A DNA stretch of 64,000 bases from Telopea speciosissima. Lineage: Eukaryota; Streptophyta; Magnoliopsida; Proteales; Proteaceae. The position numbers were made by a program, and so were the translations under genes. Every line of letters begins with the position of its first letter. Within the stretch, counting starts at the first letter, position 1. Below the pieces are notes generated by a model, which was not told the origin of the DNA, searched no databases, and worked only from the letters and a program-made list of their open reading frames with translations. The stretch spans positions 66,830,984-66,894,983 of the forward strand of contig NC_057919.1 in the NCBI RefSeq assembly GCF_018873765.1, given 5' to 3'. Below are positions 45,601-55,547 of this stretch, piece after piece.

Positions 45601-48177
45601 AGTATCTAAGTGACATTAGACCTGAAGCAGAAATTTTCAATTGCACTCTAGGACATAGTTTGAGGTCTTGTTGGGATCTCGGAATTTTTCTTGGTTTCGA
45701 CAGCTAACGAGTCGAAACCACTATCGAAATAGAAAAAGTACAAGGTTTTGGCCGAAATTTTGGTCTAATTTCCATGAACAACTCCTAGAGCAACCTCGAA
45801 CTATGCTCTAGGAGTTGTTCATGGATATGTCATGCACCAGTGAATCCTTGCTATGAGCAGCGGATAATTCTCATGACTGGTAAATTTGGAACTGCAAGTA
45901 CAACAAGGTATAGATGCACTCAACTGGCGTCGGTACTCTTATGACCAGAAATTTGGAACTGCAAGTACAACAAGGTGTAAAATGCGTTTGACTGACATTA
46001 TTCTTCAGAGAGTTGCTTGTCAAGAGAAAGTAATGAATGATTATGAAATGAAAAGGGTAATGAAGAGATGAGGTAAATGAATGAAAGAGAAGTATGTATG
46101 TATGGTTAATGGTAACGTTGTAAAACATCCCTGTGGCTACTGCCCCTTTCAAGTAGGGGTTTATGTACTAGACGAGGGCCTTATGACGAGTAGGACCATT
46201 GCCGCCGCAGGGCTCCGGTCGCCTGGAACAAGGTATAGATGTGGCCTACAATGAACTAGAGCTTGTCCTCCCCCAAGGCTACGGTGCTTGGACACATGGG
46301 AGTAGACATGTCTAGTATGATGTTTATAGATGAGGGTTCCTCCCCCAGGGCTCTGGTGCCTGGATACATTGGAGTAGAGCCCGTCTATATTAGTATGATG
46401 CTTATTCGATGAGGGTTCCTTCCCCAGGGCTCTGGTGCCTGGATACATGGAAGTAGAGCCCGTCTAAATAGAATGATGTTTATTAGATGAGGATTCCTCC
46501 CCCAAGACTCTGGTGCCTGGATACATGGGAGTAGAGCTCGTCTATAATGCTCACCGTATCATCCTCCCTAGGGCTGTAGTGCCTGGGAATATGAGTAGAA
46601 TAATGATACGAGGTCGACTACCACCCTTAATCATTTGTGCACTTCGGTAGTTCACTAAATGGCCAAGACCTGACCTAACTAATTAAGGAATGGATTTCTA
46701 CGGTTTGCCATTTATGTCTTTGTAATCATTATTGTATCTTTAAATGCTTGCATGTATAGAATCATGTGTACCTCACTGGGCGTAAGCTCAACCCATTTAT
46801 GTTGACATTTTTCAGATGAGGAGGCTTGTGCAACTCTAGTGTATGTGAGTTGAGAACCCAAGGTTAGGGCCCAAAAGACATTTCATGATGTTAAGAACAG
46901 TACACTTTTTGAATTGTAAATAACACTTTGGTATGTTTGATTCAGACTTTTGTATAATGCATAAATGTAGTTATTTGCCACCAGTGCATAAATTAACTTT
47001 TAACCTTTATGCTTCCACTGTGTTGTATGCGATACTGGGAATTTTGCTACTACTTTTACATGCTTATTAGACCTTTTGGGTCAGCGCTTGAGACCTTCTG
47101 GGTCAACGCTTGCGAGAGTAGTGCCTTGAACCCTGTCTGGGCTGGGGATGTTACACCCCTTCCCTGGTATGGCCTGGGCCTGTAACGAGTGCTTTTTTTT
47201 TTTTTTATAATTAAGAGCATGTTGGAATACACAGCTACTAGAGTTTATATTTTAAAATTACAACATCAAAATAGTGAAAATCAGGGCTGCAACTTGCAAG
47301 AATCTAGACACAAGAGGTGGAACTCAATGTGCTAAGAAGACTCAAACAAGTCATTCAAGGACTTGTCTAAGAATAGCATTTACGAATAAGCACTGATATA
47401 TTCGTAAATTGTGTCATTTTCTATGTATCTAATATTTCACCTTGAAACTTTTTATAGGATAATACAAAATTTAGTATATGCTAGTTGTTAGATGTTCATC
47501 TATGTGAAAGAAAAAGCCCAAAGTAGGAAAGGAAACAAGGAAGTGTCACCCACGGATTTGTGGGGTCAGAAATCAGAATCCAGCTTGTGGCTGACACAGA
47601 CATGTGATTCATTAAAAAGCGGACATGTAACACTTGTAAAGATAAAAGAAATGGAAGACAAAATGCATATCTTTCTTCGCAATGTTTATATTGACTGAAA
47701 AGTAAAGATTTAGTTCCAGTTGGACAATTTAAGATAATAATGTATAAAACAAGAACAGATTAGACTATGCTCGAAGTTTTAAGAAAGTTTCATGTATAAG
47801 CCTTGCCATCTAATTTAAGAAACTTATATAACAAATATCTGTGTTAATATGGAGCACAGGCATATGAGTACAAATATCAACAAAACTAATATGAAACAAA
47901 GAACAGTCAACCAACCTGATCAAGAACATTCCCATGGGTGTCTTGGATAAGGGGACGATAATCCCCAAGGAAGAACTGTTAGAAACATTAAACACAAATA
48001 AGCATTGCAGGTAAAATTTCATGGAACCGAATGTGCTAATCAAAAAACAGAAAAGGTTGAAATTAATTTTGTAGTAGTACCTGATCATATTTGGCATCCT
48101 TTTGGGACTCCCCTTGGCCGGTGTTTAATATGTAAATTTGCCCAACATCATCTGAAAGTACAATTGACGTCCCATCC
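39402..48177 (-). CDS. BRWD/PHIP-like WD40-tudor chromatin protein, C-terminal 1126 residues (5' part not in view)
   Basis: Eight exons on the minus strand, all with GT-AG borders and consistent phase: 48177-48081, 47975-47916, 45448-45394, 45287-44887, 44811-42871, 42681-42109, 41918-41860, 39597-39402 (stop TAG). The first visible exon encodes the last WD40 blade (DGTSIVLSDDVGQIYIL). It is followed by the hallmark LGDYRPLIQDT, ETQLAPYRRNMQDLLCDSS and IIPYPEPYQSMYQQRRLG stretch. Then come a long acidic, Ser-rich nuclear region (NLS-like RRSKRKKHK, GRRVKRR) and the cryptic-tudor segment (about 835-1040, YIPQLGDEVIYLRQ ... SWWEGRVLAV ... SPWERCVVSY). A bromodomain-like tail (1063-1126, PVPLSLEVVQERL ... 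MLSNAESYFGKN) closes the protein. Animal relatives bind methylated H3K4 and act as CRL4 receptors; the plant role is less certain. WD40 exons upstream of 48177 were not found up to 64000. Confidence 0.92.
41093..41120. repeat. (TC)n microsatellite in the last BRWD-like intron
   Basis: About 14 CT units within the intron between the last two exons (39598-41859). The remainder of that intron is AT-rich with A and G homopolymers near 39651-39680 and 39773-39788. Confidence 0.8.
46119..47155 (+). mobile_element. LTR-like insertion with internal minisatellite in a BRWD-like intron
   Basis: Starts tgtaaaacatccc and ends gggatgttaca, inverted LTR-style ends; the 5-bp flanks do not match. Inside, about 46165-46590, five to six imperfect units of roughly 80 bp repeat 'gggctctggtgcctggatac' and 'ggagtagagcccgtcta'. 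The downstream part (ggcgtaagctcaacccattt ...) resembles plant Gypsy LTRs. Just upstream, aatttggaactgcaagtaca occurs twice (about 45884 and 45951). Confidence 0.5.
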
Positions 48178-49195
48178 CTACAATACAAAGGGAAACATTT
48201 CACTAAAAGCCAAATCTACAACCTGAGTAACACAAGTGTGACACAGGGACATACTATTTTGTGGTAGAACATAGACACAACCATGAAGGGTAACTCAATT
48301 TAAAAATATATGAATAAAGTTGCAGCACTAAACTCCAAAGCAGTATCTCAAACTGTGAAATAAATGAGAAAAATCCCAGTGGCCAAAATCAAGACAATGT
48401 CATTCAACTAGGTAGCAACTTGTGTAGGTATGGAGGCCAGCCTAAGCCCAGCCAAAGGGTAGCCAACCAGATCTTAGGCCTGTCTTTTCCAAACCAAACA
48501 TAAGTAATGTGGGTTGAAGCAGGCAGGCCCAACCCTAGCACTGTGATGGGTTACGGCAGGTTCAGTTTAAGCCATATAAAATTGAGCTAGTTCCAAGCAG
48601 ATCAAGGTTGGATACAACAATCCTGTTGCAAACATCAATGCCAGCTAGAACAGATCATTATGGATCAAGCCAGGACAGTGATCATCCGCAAACTCCTTCC
48701 AATAGTACCCCATGAAAGTGGTATAGGATTTATAACCCTACAATTGGTAACTAAAAATCATTGGAAGCAAAGAGGAGACATCCATACCTCTTTTACTTTC
48801 TCTGGGAAAAAGAAGGAAAAAAAACTAAACACTACCTAGTTGACCCTAGGTTTATTTTAAAGGTTAAAGAATGATTTTTGACAGAAAAATTAGAGGCGAA
48901 GTGAAGGGTTCAATATTTTAAGACTTGGTCTTTGGAAAGGTTTAAATTAGAGAAATCAAGGAAAATAAGGCCAGAGATATCAGTCGGAGGTATCACATTC
49001 GGGCAAAACTTGAACTAAATTGCATTGGGTAGTTGGTGTTGAACTAAGATGGTCACTAAAAGGGGAGGTAAATCAATGGTGTCCAAAAACCAATCCCAAC
49101 TCATTCCTTTCCTCAACTAACTCGTTGGTGTCACAAGCTGTCAAGCACGTACCCACGTCACAACACCCATTCATGCAAATACCTTGCAACCATAT
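48178..49195. other. Upstream intron of the BRWD-like gene, unique part
   Basis: Starts with the acceptor (ttgtattgtag before 48177). Some 'ggcccaacc'/'aagcccagcc' words near 48430-48560 recall decayed MITEs. No WD40-coding exon is visible on the minus strand. Confidence 0.5.
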
Positions 49196-50041
49196 CACAG
49201 TTTTCATGTCGTCACGGCGGTCCAAGTCGGTGGAGGGGTGTCTAATCGATATATCGACAAGTCGCCCGCCATGGCGATCATGTCGACCATTTTTTATGTT
49301 TTATTTTCTCTATTTTTAATGTCATTTAGTATGCTATAATATATACCCTATAACATAAAAAATCAACATGAAAGTGACTACAAAAGTAACAAAACAAAAA
49401 AACAATTAAAAGAACAAAATTTATATTGAGTGAAATCAGTGAATAAACCAAATAAACAGTCCATCTAAACCAAAAAAAAAAAATGCCGATGTGAATATGC
49501 GCTTGCTGCTGTTGGTGACTTGGTGAATATGTGCTTTTATCTATTTATGTCCAGAAAATGCAAGGTGAATGTAACGGCTTGCCCATATGCATCGACAGAA
49601 AAAAATTGCTCTCTCCCTCTCTGTCTCTCTCTATGTGTGTGAGTGGTGAACTACTACCTTTATTAAATCCCTCCCCCCATCTCTGTCTCTCGACTCTCTC
49701 CCTCTGTCTGTGTGTCTGTGTGGCTGTGTGCAAGGGAAGAAAGAAAGAAAGAAAAAACCCGTGTGTGTGTGCAAGGCTGCAAGCCTGCAACGGTTGCAAG
49801 GCAAGAAGAAGAATAATGAAAAAAAAAAAACCCTCTGTGACTGTGACACTGAGCAAGCCTGCAACTCTGCAAGGCAAGTAGAAGAAAAAAGAAAAAAAAA
49901 ACCCCTCTCTGTCTCTCTCTACGTCGACTGTGAGAGACTGAGAGTGGCCTTGGCCCGTGGCTGTGTTACGCATAAAAAAAAAAACAGAGAAGAGGAGTCT
50001 CCGAAAGTGAAGAAGACGACTCTCTCTCTTTTTGTCTCTCG

Positions 50042-50076
<35 letters not shown>

Positions 50077-50726
50077 AGTGAGTGAGAACTGAAGAAGAAG
50101 AAGAAGAAGAAGAAGAAGAAGGAGAGAGTTGCTTGCCGTAGGACTGGGAGGAGAAGAATAAGAAGAACTACCAAATAAAAAATAAAAAAAAACAATTACT
50201 TACCTGCTGGGAGAATCGCCGGAGCTGGGAGAACTTGCCGGAGCAGACGAAGGAAGCCGATAGTCGCTGGACTGGAGGGGTTCGAAGTCTCGAAGAACTG
50301 AAGAAGTCATCTGTCTCATCTCTCTCTCTAACGAGCCTCTCCTTCTCTCTTCTCTGTTAAATCTAAGTCTTTTCGATTTCTATTAGGGATTTAGGGTATA
50401 ATCATTAGTTGTTTTTTTATTTTTTGTATGTTAATGTGTATTGCAGGTGTAACTTGAAAAGTTACACCTCCAATACACATTAAGATAAAAGCATCTTTTA
50501 AAAGGTTAAAAAAAAAATTAATTATTAGAAACTAAAGTTTTATACCCTTGAACAAGAATATCGGCCGATATGGCCATATATCGTGGTATGGCGTCCATGT
50601 CGGCGCCATGGCGACACCATGCAGGCCATATCGGTCGATATTCTTACATATCTCATATCGGTGGTTGATATGCCTAGTAATCCAGCGATATGACGCCATG
50701 GCCATGGTGACGCCATGACAACTATG
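49196..50726. mobile_element. Non-autonomous hAT element (CA-AGTT ends), 8-bp TSD
   Basis: Perfect TSD aaccatat (49188-49195, 50727-50734). Left end cacagttttcatgtcgtcac and right end gtgacgccatgacaactatg are inverted. Subterminal zones are arrays of gccatg/tatcgg words (50555-50720). The inside has (GT)n (50042-50071), (GAA)n (50090-50121) and low-complexity frames on both strands. A minus-strand frame near 50330-50205 (Ser/Pro-rich, followed by gtaagt) could be a remnant first exon of a lost transposase or a captured exon; I cannot tell. Confidence 0.8.
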
Positions 50727-51467
50727 AACCATATGCACTCACAACCATGTGGCTAGGTCTACCAAATATTCAATTCACAATCATTCAATTGACCCTGCAG
50801 AACACATCCACAAAACCATAAAAGCACACACAAGACAAGGCTTATGTGATTACATCCACGGTGCAAATGGTAGCTTGTGCTACAAGCCTACAACCCAAAT
50901 CCTACCTCTGGTATAATGTACAATACAGTTCAATTTGGAAGCACCCACTCCCAGGAGTACTGATCCCCAATTTAGGTAGCACCCACTACCAAGGAGCACC
51001 AACCCTCTCTATCAAGCACCCACTTGACAGGTCCACAATATAGAAACAATGGGTTTGTATTGAATGCCCCAATTATAAGCTCAAAACATACAAATCCCAC
51101 CCAATACACTACAAGTATTCACTTAAGCAGTTTATCACGCACCTAGCCTAGAGTGGATTACAATACAACAAAGGGGATTTGCTAAATGGGTTACCTAAGC
51201 CGCTGAGTAACCGCCAGAGGTGCTGCCGATTGGACGTCTCCAATCAGTGAAGCTCTCCTCTGACCTCTTCCTCCTCTTCTTTCACTTCTTGTTCGTTCTC
51301 TCAAATTTTTGTTCTTCTTTTCTTTCCTTTCTTCTTCAACCCTTTTAATTATTGCACTCAATGCTTCATCAACCTCCCATGAACATTCAATGGAGTAATC
51401 AATGCATGGGAGAGGTAGGTCTTCTAGGGATTAGAGGTGGGAGACTCAAAAACAAAAACAAAAAAAA
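50727..51467. other. Intergenic/intronic DNA without a recognised gene
   Basis: Contains degenerate 'aagcacccac'/'caccaaccc' words (50935-51030) and a pyrimidine-rich tract (51255-51345). Nothing codes for a recognisable protein. Confidence 0.45.
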
Positions 51468-52902
51468 GGGAAAATTTTACGGACACCCCCTGTAAGTGAA
51501 TTGTATGTCACGGACACCCCAAAAAATCCTAAAATATCAACCTTCCCCCTGACGTTAAGCACAGTTTGAAATGTTCATTTTAACCCCCTTAGTCATTTAA
51601 ATAAAAACCTCTCATTCCATCTTCCCTCTTCTTCCCTCTTCATACCGTCATTCTCTGCAACTTCGCATTCATTCAATAGCGTAAAGAAAGCTCAAAATCC
51701 TTGCGTGTCCGAAACCTGTAGTAGGAGAGAAGAAACAGACAGAAACATTTTTTTGTACGAGCTTTGAACCGTATCTCCGTCACAGACTTTTGGGTGTGCA
51801 AAGATCAGTTACTATTATGTAGTTCTTTCATGTTTATGAGTGATTTCTCCCCTCGTAATCCTGGGAAAGCCTGGAGAACTCACCGGTGGTATCTTCAACT
51901 GCATCCATGAGATCACCGCTGCTCTCGCCTTCGCTAGGATGAGCGACTCCACTTACAGAGTCGAAACCACTTCGCATCTCGCTCAATTGAATTTCGACAA
52001 CTTGGTTCTTTCACCTACAGAAAATCCGATCCCTTCAAGATCGGAAACTGGAATTGGTAAGTTTTCTCACTCCCAAATGTTTAATTTCTTCTTAATTTTC
52101 TGCTCGTTCTGCCGATTCAAAACATTCTCTAAGATAAAATATCATCTTTGATAGTTCCTCTTCATCCGCTTCGTTCTCTATGATCTCTTCTTTCGATCTC
52201 TTATTTCATTCCATTTTCTGAAATGAGCAAGAAATCATTTGCAAATCCCAACCCAATCCCACTTTTGATTAAAAAAGAAAAGTCAATTCCTTTTCAAGAT
52301 TCTCTCTTTTCTTTTAATGGCTACTCTACTGATAATTATTATAGTATTTAGAGAAGATAAATTGGACTGATTTTCTTTGTCTTATTTGAAGGCATTTAGC
52401 GGTGGAGAAGAATCGAACATTGTCTATTAACTTCCCCCACAGTTTCTCCTGTTATCTAATAAAACAAAAAACCCAACATTTTGATAACACCATGCAACAC
52501 TGGATTAGTACCGCAGGACAAAAGGGGAAAAACATACCGGTCTTGGTGTTCTTCCTTCTTCCGCCTTCAGAGCATGGAAATGGGTCAAAAAATGGCATCG
52601 ATTGCAGGTGGAGAAGTTCTCTGTTCTTGCTTCTTCCACCTTCAGCCCAGCAAAAAGATAAAGGAAGAATGGTGTTTATATTTGGGGTTTTACCGTTGAG
52701 GGTATTATGGGGAGTTAACCCTGTTGGAAGGGTAATTTCACCATTATTAAAGAGTTAACAAGGACTTAACTGCTAAGACCTAGCGGAGTGGACTAAGTCG
52801 ACATAAAATAAAAAAATAAGGGGTGTTTGTGATATTTTAGGAATTTTTGGGGTGTCCATGATATACAATTCACTTACAGGGGGTGTCAGTGAAATAATTC
52901 CC
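51468..52902. mobile_element. Mutator-like element, possibly a Pack-MULE
   Basis: TIRs begin gggaaaattttacggacacc and end ggtgtcagtgaaataattccc. They share cccctgtaagtgaattgtat and ccaaaaa-tcctaaaatatca. The A-rich flanks obscure the duplication. Inside, 51840-52066 has an exon-like frame (GKPGELTGGIFNCIHEITAA ... LAQLNFDNLV) ending at a gtaagttttc donor. That looks like captured host coding sequence, but I do not recognise the gene. Confidence 0.75.
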
Positions 52903-54549
52903 CCCCTCCCCAAAAAAAAAGAGTTCCACCTGTTTTCCTCCATAAATCCCAAATTTAATTTTCCAAACCCGAGCCTCATTTCCGCCCCCGGTTGGACCGC
53001 CTTCTGCACACTTGCAGAAAATAGTGATAACTCCCTTTCCCGATATCGGATTGACATGATTCCTGTGCCATTGGAAAAAGGGGTCAAGATATCTTCAATT
53101 TTCATGTTTTGAGCTTCTACTTATTTTACAAGTAGGACAGCTCAAAAATCCCATGAAGTCACTGCATGTGCAGAAACAGAATTTTGGACACTATGCGCTA
53201 CATCTACGTTCGAGATCATAACTTCCTCGTCCGAACTTAGATTGACCTGATTCTTGAGGCACTGTAAAGCTTACTCATAAAGCTAAAGTGATGCAGGAGC
53301 AATCCTTTGGACCGGCCCAAACCCGTTGGGGGACCCACATGAAGATGAACCAGGTCGAATTGGGTTTTTGGATTCAGTAGGATATTTAGTTATTTATTTA
53401 TTTAGATTTATTATTGGGATTTTCTCTTGTAATCTTTTACTTTGAATGGGTTATCTATTGGATTAAAATCCTCTGCAGTGCGGTCCTGAGAGCTTGACAT
53501 GTGGAAGAAGCTTCATCCAACGGTGCAAGCTCAATGCAGGGCAGTTTTTTTTCTTCTTTTCTTTCTTTTCGAGCTCGGCACCGTTGGATGTCGCATCTTC
53601 CATGTGTCGAGCTCTCAGGCCTGCACTGCAGGGGATTTTTTTTCCTTATCTATTAGCGGTAGAGTCCTTTCTATGTTTTAATAGGCTAATTAAAGATAAG
53701 AGTTGATTTAGGATTTAATTTCAGTTTTAAATTACTATTAGGAGTCTTTATTTCTTCTTTAAATACAAGGTTGTAACCTACGCAACACTCAGGTTATAAC
53801 CTCTTTAAAAATTAAAATTAAGTCCGTTGGTTGTAGCCAAGAACCTCTCTCTCTCTCTCCAGTTTAAACAAAACATCTCTTTATATTAAAGAGACAGAGT
53901 TGGTACCAGGTATTAGTACGTAAGGTTTCTGAGAGCACTTACAAGGCTTAACTCGTCACAAGACCAGGCCGAAAACTTAATAATCAAACATCCCTCGCGT
54001 CTCTATTTTTTTCTCTCTTTACTTCTTCTGCTTCTTCCATTATATTTTCTTTTGAGTTTATGAACTTCCCCATATGCTGTTAAGTTCCAGCATAACTGCG
54101 TTCAGATTTAGAGAGTTGATCTCCCTCTTTCCTTCCTCCTTTTCTCCCCATCTTCTTAGTGTAGGATCCTCTCCTCTGGGCGACCAAACCCCGTGAGTTT
54201 CAGTCCCTAATCCCTGCCTGACATTGATAACCAGACCTGCAAGGCTGCAACTAGGTGGGTCATGAGCCTGTCCGCCAACAGCAACTTAATCCTTGCAATC
54301 TCAGTAATATGATGGTCAATAGGGTTTCTGTTGGTGTGTAATCCAGAGGTCTATCCATCATCTGCCTCCCCTTAAAATCCTAGGTCAAACAGAGCAGCAC
54401 TGAATGAATGCTATCCTTCAAAAGCCTGCTGGTTTTCCGCCATTGACTGTTGCGGAAGGTTGAAGACAACCCGAAACCCAAATTGTGGGTTTTGTTATAA
54501 AGCCTTACTTCTTAGTTTCCAAAATCACCCCCTTCTTATTCCTTTATTC
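52903..54549. other. Degenerate LTR-retroelement-like region hosting a hairpin MITE and the copia target
   Basis: Text such as 'gaggttataacctctttaaa', 'gttggtaccaggtattagta' and long CT-rich leaders (53845-54160) reads like an old LTR retroelement leader. 'cactgcatgtgcagaaacag' (53160) has a counterpart 'cactgtatgtgcaaaaacag' at about 60523, beyond the copia element. The copia element therefore probably inserted into, or near, an older repeat. No domains. Confidence 0.4.
53460..53645. mobile_element. Hairpin MITE, 9-bp TSD
   Basis: Perfect TSD ttatctatt (53451-53459, 53646-53654). The ends are ggattaaaatcctctgcag and ctgcaggggattttttttcc. The arms gagagcttgacatgtggaag and atcttccatgtgtcgagctc pair around a pyrimidine-rich loop. 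It lacks the 'ccttacccc' core of the other copies, so it may be a sister type. Confidence 0.85.
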
Positions 54550-54847
54550 TGTTAGAGTTGTTAGTAGATATGTAATAGGGGTAGTTTGGGAACTAGACTT
54601 TGAACTAGTTGCTTTATTATGTATTTTATCTTGTTTGTCTTTTTTACCTTGTACCTCCCTAGGGAGGTGGATGTAATAACTCCATTAGTTCTATTCAAGT
54701 AATATAGAGTGTGGAGAAGTCTCTCTAACACATAAGATTACAACCCAAAACATTCTCTTCTCTCTTCTCTCTTCTCTTGCCATCTTCTTCCTCCTCCTCC
54801 AACTTCTTCCTTCTCTCTTACTTACCTTCTTAACCTAAAATCTAACT
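54550..54847 (+). repeat. 5' LTR of the copia element (298 bp)
   Basis: Runs from tgttagagttg to ctaact. It includes a CT-rich 3' part and is followed directly by the primer-binding site. Confidence 0.93.
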
Positions 54848-55547
54848 TGGTATCAGAGCTTTAGGGTTTGAGAGTCTAATTCATCTTCTTGCTTCCATTC
54901 TTTCCTTCTCTTTGAAACCCTAGGGAACAAAGGGTTTCAAGGAGAAGCTCCCTATGTAAGAAATCTGTTGAAAGGAGCATGAAATAGGTTTAATATAACC
55001 TATCCTTGTATTTGCAACTGCTGTTTGAGCTCAGATGAAGCTCTCTTGATGATTTGAAGCCTCTCTATCCACTGCTAGAGTTACCGCCAGCTCCAGCTTG
55101 AAGTTTCTGTATCTCTCTCTCTCGGCATGGGTTTGAGGCTTGGAATGGAGCACTAGAATCGCCCAAGGGTGCTTGTCAAGGTCCATGTGTCCCTTCTTGC
55201 TGCTTGAAGGCTCTATGTGAGCACAACTCCTTTTTCGTGGAGCTCTGTTTTCTGCCTAGGTACAGCCTGTGACTGCTGCTTCCTTTTTTCTTGCATTTGG
55301 AGTACCATGGACTCCTCCCTTGGTTGAGAAGTGTTTATGGATACCTTGTTTAAGGTCTTAGAACTTGTTTGAGTGGGTTTTGCTCCTTGGAAAGTGTTGG
55401 GTGAAGTTCTGTCCAGATTTTACCTGTTTTTTTTTCCTGCTGGAATTTACTTCTTGTGATTGGAATCCTTATTTGGGTTGCGTGTGTACTCCCCACTTTG
55501 TTTGGAGTTTCTTGTGTATGGTTAAGTGTCTTTTTTATCCCCATAAT

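Noticed and set aside
45894-46071. Short plus-strand frame MELQVQQGIDALNWRR and neighbours
   Set aside because: It lies in repeat sequence within a BRWD intron and arises from a duplicated non-coding block.
49545-50195. 216-residue minus-strand frame rich in Phe and Thr-His repeats
   Set aside because: It is low-complexity translation of CT, GT and A tracts inside a hAT element, with no domain.
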